64,000 nt of DNA from Caldatribacterium sp964426875 (GTDB lineage Bacteria; Atribacterota; Atribacteria; Atribacterales; Caldatribacteriaceae): positions 1 through 64,000 of the forward strand of contig CAYRSB010000004.1 in assembly GCA_964426875.1 (NCBI GenBank), in the 5' to 3' direction. Numbering within the stretch: the first letter of the stretch is position 1; every line of letters starts with the position of its first letter. The position numbers and the translations under genes are program-made. Shown piece after piece: positions 60,748-64,000 of the stretch. Under the pieces are notes generated by a model. That model made no database searches and was not told the DNA's origin. It worked only from the letters and a program-made list of their open reading frames with translations.

Positions 60748-62072
60748 AGAACTTCTCCCCCCAGTTCATAGGCGTCTGTAGAGGTGATACGTACCGGAAT
60801 CTTCATCCCCGGTTTGAAAAGCCCTTTCCTGATCCGTACTTTCACTCGACAGTCCACTTCCGGAGCGTCTCCCTGGGTTCTTCCCCAGAAAAACTTCTCC
60901 CTTCCGTGGCATAGCTCTTCGTCAAGGATGACCGTAAGGACCTTCCCCTTGAGTCCTCGATGGACCTCTTCAATGACCTCTTTTTGGATCTCCATAAGGA
61001 GAGCGTAACGCTCTCTTTTGACCTCCTCCGGTACTTTCGGTTGCAAGAGGAAGGCTTCTGTCCCCTCTTCGTCGGAGTACATGAAGGCCCCCATCCGCTC
61101 AAAGCGGAACTCTTTCACAAACTGCACAAGACGTTCAAAATGTCCTTCCTCTTCACCCGGGAAACCCACCATGAAAGTGGTGCGGAAGAAAATTTGAGGA
61201 ATACGCCTCCTTATTGATACGAGCCTCTCTTTGATATGCTCGAAGACAAATGGACGACCCATTCGCTGAAGGATCCAGGGGTCCACATGCTGCAAGGGTA
61301 CGTCAAGGTATTTCACCACTTGGGGAACCGAAGCTAAAGCTTCAGCCAGAGCCTCATCAACTCCTTCCGGGGCGAGATACAAGAGTCGCACCCAGACATT
61401 TTCTGGAAGAACTTTGCCTAATTCCCGAAGGAGAGAGGGAAGGCTCCTTGTCCCGTAGAAGTCAAGACCATATGCAGTGAGATCCTGAGCAACAAGGATA
61501 ATCTCAGAAACTCCTCTCTCTGCAAGGCGACGGGTTTCCTCGACGATTGAGTCGATAGGTCTGCTCCGTAGAGGACCCCGCAGGGCAGGAATGAGGCAGA
61601 AACTACAGCGATGCGAGCACCCTTCGGCGATTTTCACGTACGCATAGTGGGGAGGAGTGGACAAAACCCTGGGGTCATCGTGATGGTACACAGAGGGAGA
61701 AGAACTCAGAAATACTCCCCTCCGACTTTTATCAAGAATATCCACGAGACGGGGAAGGTTGTGAACTCCAATCCAGTAGTCTACGTCCCTGTACCTTGAG
61801 GCAGCCTTTTCCCGGAAGCGTTCCACGTAACATCCCAGAACCACGATCTTTTTGCGAGGGTCCTTCCTTTTGAGACGAACAAACTTTTGTATCCACTCCT
61901 CTGTTTCCTGACAGGAAGGACGTATGAAGGCACAGGTATTCAGAAAAACCCACTCCGCTTCTTCCGGAGAAACTATAGCGTTGTACCCCCGCAGAAGCAA
62001 AGATCCCAAAGCCAGTTCTGAGTCCACAAGGTTCTTGTCACAGCCCAGGCTCACAAAGGCAATGCGCTTCAC
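60744..62072 (-). CDS. rimO: Ribosomal protein S12 methylthiotransferase RimO
   Basis: A radical SAM methylthiotransferase of 442 residues acting on S12 Asp89. It opens VSLGCDKNLVDSE, then FLNTCAFIRPSCQE and VLGCYVERF (first cluster), the SAM cluster CSHRCSFCLIPALRG, and a C-terminal TRAM domain. The SLGCDKNLVDSE signature separates RimO from the paralogous MiaB in this window. It is coupled to the rodZ-like gene upstream and cinA downstream by four-base overlaps. Confidence 0.95.
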   Translation of the reverse strand: MKRIAFVSLGCDKNLVDSELALGSLLLRGYNAIVSPEEAEWVFLNTCAFIRPSCQETEEWIQKFVRLKRKDPRKKIVVLGCYVERFREKAASRYRDVDYWIGVHNLPRLVDILDKSRRGVFLSSSPSVYHHDDPRVLSTPPHYAYVKIAEGCSHRCSFCLIPALRGPLRSRPIDSIVEETRRLAERGVSEIILVAQDLTAYGLDFYGTRSLPSLLRELGKVLPENVWVRLLYLAPEGVDEALAEALASVPQVVKYLDVPLQHVDPWILQRMGRPFVFEHIKERLVSIRRRIPQIFFRTTFMVGFPGEEEGHFERLVQFVKEFRFERMGAFMYSDEEGTEAFLLQPKVPEEVKRERYALLMEIQKEVIEEVHRGLKGKVLTVILDEELCHGREKFFWGRTQGDAPEVDCRVKVRIRKGLFKPGMKIPVRITSTDAYELGGEVL

Positions 62073-62812
62073 GGCACGAAAACCTCTTGAAAGGAACCGG
62101 AATCCCCCGCGAGGTACCCTGCTTCCCTCTCGTTCACCCAGGCCCGGATTCTGTTTCCGTTCTCTCCAGCAACTTCTACAGGCCCATCGCTGCGGAAAAC
62201 GTAGGTCTTTCCAGGAACAAGAACCCCCGAAAACATCATCGCTCCCAGAGAGGACACTTCAACCCAGGCCACGTCCTCTGCCTCAAGACGAAGGACAACG
62301 GCGAAGGTTGCCTTAGGTATCTCGGGAGAGGGGGAGGGCTCAAGAACGGCAGGAGTAACAACCTCGCTCGACAGCGATGAAGAATTCCCTCCTCTCTGCA
62401 AGGAAAGGAGAGAGGGAAAGGCAAGAAAGACCAAAAGCACTCCACAAAGGGCCACAAAGAGGCCAAGGAGAATAAAAAGCACCTTTTTTCTCTTGTTCTT
62501 TGACTTTTTGAAAGGAACTCCTGACACTCCTTGTCCCTTTTCCTCCCTTCGCCCCTCTTCTCCATAGGCCTTGTAGAAGAGTTCGAGAATCTCCTCCTGA
62601 TCAAGACCCAGAAAACGGGTGTATATCTTAAGATACCCGAGGGCATAGGCCCTTCCTGGGAGCTTCTCCCACTCCCCCTCCTCAAGGGCAGAAAGGAACC
62701 GCTCGGAAACAAAAGTTGCCGTTCCCACCTGCCCCAGGGTCAAGCCTTTCTCCTCCCTGGCTCGGCGCAACGTCTCTCCTACTTGCTTTGCCAGTTCTGG
62801 GTTAAGCCCCAC
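62069..62812 (-). CDS. RodZ-like helix-turn-helix membrane protein
   Basis: The 247-residue bitopic protein has an N-terminal HTH (about residues 6-70: GETLRRAREEKGLTLGQV), a basic patch KKSKNKRKK, and one membrane helix (about 110-135). A C-terminal periplasmic beta domain of the DUF4115 type follows (about 165-247, with AWVEV and FSGVLVPGKTYVF). RodZ ties the MreB cytoskeleton to the membrane in rod-shaped cells. It starts within the end of ftsK and precedes rimO, a typical setting. Confidence 0.88.
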   Translation of the reverse strand: MGLNPELAKQVGETLRRAREEKGLTLGQVGTATFVSERFLSALEEGEWEKLPGRAYALGYLKIYTRFLGLDQEEILELFYKAYGEEGRREEKGQGVSGVPFKKSKNKRKKVLFILLGLFVALCGVLLVFLAFPSLLSLQRGGNSSSLSSEVVTPAVLEPSPSPEIPKATFAVVLRLEAEDVAWVEVSSLGAMMFSGVLVPGKTYVFRSDGPVEVAGENGNRIRAWVNEREAGYLAGDSGSFQEVFVP

Positions 62813-64000
62813 TTTTGTCCCCCCGTTTCACAATAACCTTTCGAGGTTTGCTTCCTTCATAAGGACCGACGACACCATCTCTCTCCATCCGTTCGATGAG
62901 TCTCGCTGCCCGGTTAAACCCTATGCGGAGCCTCCGCTGTAAAAGAGAGGTTGAAGCCTTTCCGGTCTCAATTACTATCCTCACTGCCTCCCGGTACAGT
63001 TCGTCATCCTCTTCCTCCTCTTTCGTCTCGACCTCCTCCTGAACGACAAACTCCAGAGGATAGGGGATCTCACCCCTCTGGTTCATCCAGTGCTCGACGA
63101 TTCTCTTGGTCTCTTCCGTACGGATGAAGGCACCCTGGCCACGGATGGGTTTGCCCACCCCCATGGGAGAAAAGAGCATATCGCCATTGCCCAAAAGCTT
63201 CTCTGCTCCGGGACCGTCGAGGATGGTTCGAGAATCTGCCTGTGAAGAGACGGCAAAGGCCAGACGTGATGGAAAGTTTGCTTTGATGAGCCCGGTGATG
63301 ACATCAACCGAGGGCCTCTGGGTGGCAACGATGAGATGAATCCCAACCGCCCTGGCCATCTGTGCCAGCCGACAGACGTAAGTCTCCACGTCCCCAGGGG
63401 AGGTCATCATGAGGTCGGCAAGCTCATCGATTACCACAACAATGTACGGAAGTATTTCCTTTTCCTCGGCCATCTGATTGTACTCTTCGATGTTACGACA
63501 GGAGAGCTCCGAGAGGAGTTCATAACGGCTGTCCATTTCCCGACAGAGCCATTTCAAAAATCGCACCACCCACCGTACATCTGAAAGGACCGGAGCGCAG
63601 AGATGGGGCACTCCTGAATAGAGGGAGAGCTCTACCCTCTTGGGGTCGATAAGAGCTATACGGAGTTTTGCAGGGTCGGCACGATAGAGCAAACTGGCAA
63701 GGAGGGCATTGATACACACACTCTTTCCAGACCCGGTAGCACCGGCGATAAGAAGATGTGGCATGTCCCGAAGGTCCCAGAAGAGAGGTTTCCCCCCGAC
63801 GTCCTTTCCCAGCGCCAGAAGGAGCGGCGAGGAATGGTTTTGGAACTCCTCCATCTCGAGAAGCTCCCGCAACATCACGATTTCTTTGTGCCGATTGGGT
63901 ATCTCGATTCCTACCGCCGCCCGGCCGGGGATGGGTGCCTCAATTCTCACTGCCGCCACAGCAAAGGCCAGGGCAATGTCGTTGGAGAGCCCCACAATTT
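62802..64000 (-). CDS. ftsK: DNA translocase FtsK/SpoIIIE, C-terminal part
   Basis: The gene runs off the right edge, so about 400 C-terminal residues are present. Visible are SNDIALAFAVAAVRIEAPIP of the motor alpha domain, Walker A GATGSGKSVCIN, VVVIDELADLMM as Walker B, and VATQRPSVDVITGLIKANFPSR. The C-terminal winged-helix gamma domain, which reads KOPS-type sequences, begins near YREAVRIVIE and includes GFNRAARLIERMERDGVVG. It pumps chromosome ends to XerC-type recombinase sites; such a recombinase is encoded in the window. Confidence 0.95.
   Translation of the reverse strand, partial: IVGLSNDIALAFAVAAVRIEAPIPGRAAVGIEIPNRHKEIVMLRELLEMEEFQNHSSPLLLALGKDVGGKPLFWDLRDMPHLLIAGATGSGKSVCINALLASLLYRADPAKLRIALIDPKRVELSLYSGVPHLCAPVLSDVRWVVRFLKWLCREMDSRYELLSELSCRNIEEYNQMAEEKEILPYIVVVIDELADLMMTSPGDVETYVCRLAQMARAVGIHLIVATQRPSVDVITGLIKANFPSRLAFAVSSQADSRTILDGPGAEKLLGNGDMLFSPMGVGKPIRGQGAFIRTEETKRIVEHWMNQRGEIPYPLEFVVQEEVETKEEEEDDELYREAVRIVIETGKASTSLLQRRLRIGFNRAARLIERMERDGVVGPYEGSKPRKVIVKRGDKSGA

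Noticed and set aside
1..64000. tRNA or rRNA genes
   Set aside because: No cloverleaf-like GGTTCGA/TTC signature or rRNA segment was noticed in the few gaps between genes.
1..64000. CRISPR arrays, insertion sequences or prophage genes
   Set aside because: No regularly spaced direct repeats, transposase motifs or phage proteins were seen; the tyrosine recombinase sits in the housekeeping xerC-hslVU setting.

Overview
The window is a dense bacterial chromosome segment of roughly even base composition. Almost every gene overlaps or abuts its neighbour, and no rRNA, tRNA, CRISPR array or insertion sequence was seen. The proteins suggest an anaerobe (ferredoxin-linked 2-oxoacid oxidoreductases) with an outer membrane (secretin, pseudopilins, a signal-peptide lipoprotein). 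It uses the MEP isoprenoid route (dxr, ispG, ispH). Its RNase Y/YmdB/SpoVS/MiaB/MiaA and RecA/RecX/CinA/RimO/FtsK neighbourhoods resemble those of Firmicutes. A deep-branching anaerobic diderm such as Atribacterota, or a relative, fits best; this is inferred from gene content only.

Region 1 (1-5340) is accessory and damaged. It holds the broken 3' end of an indolepyruvate oxidoreductase alpha gene, an intact beta gene and two tandem OFA-type MFS transporters. It also holds a frameshifted DUF2284 gene, a frameshifted unknown gene and, on the minus strand, two more broken genes for membrane or exported proteins. No frameshift was noticed in the other 58 kb.

Region 2 (5568-12250) is a type IV pilus / type II secretion-like operon: four pseudopilin-like genes, pilM, pilN, pilO, a PilP-like gene, a secretin that seems to start at ATT, and a lipoprotein. 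It runs directly into region 3.

Region 3 (12216-41217) is one long co-oriented string: aroK-aroB-aroQ, pepP-efp-asp23-nusB, a prenyl synthase, tlyA, a membrane nuclease-like gene, nadK and recN. Next come a P-loop ATPase with a four-subunit 2-oxoacid:ferredoxin oxidoreductase, a CBS-ACT protein, nudix/deoB/PNP nucleoside salvage and a DHH-CBS-CBS-poly(A) polymerase fusion. It ends with trpS, scpAB, rluB, a corrinoid adenosyltransferase, aroH-aroA-cmk-ispH-der, xerC and hslVU.

Region 4 (41222-51973) starts with a clear sigma70-type promoter and a hairpin leader. It carries rpsB-tsf-pyrH-frr-uppS-cdsA-dxr-rseP-ispG-proS, a glycosyltransferase and hflX. A perfect 15-bp inverted repeat separates it from the convergent genes.

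Region 5 (52064-64000, minus strand) reads ftsK-rodZ-rimO-cinA-thpR-recA-recX. An internal promoter at the end of recX then drives rny-ymdB-spoVS, which ends at a terminator, followed by miaB-miaA-DUF1844.
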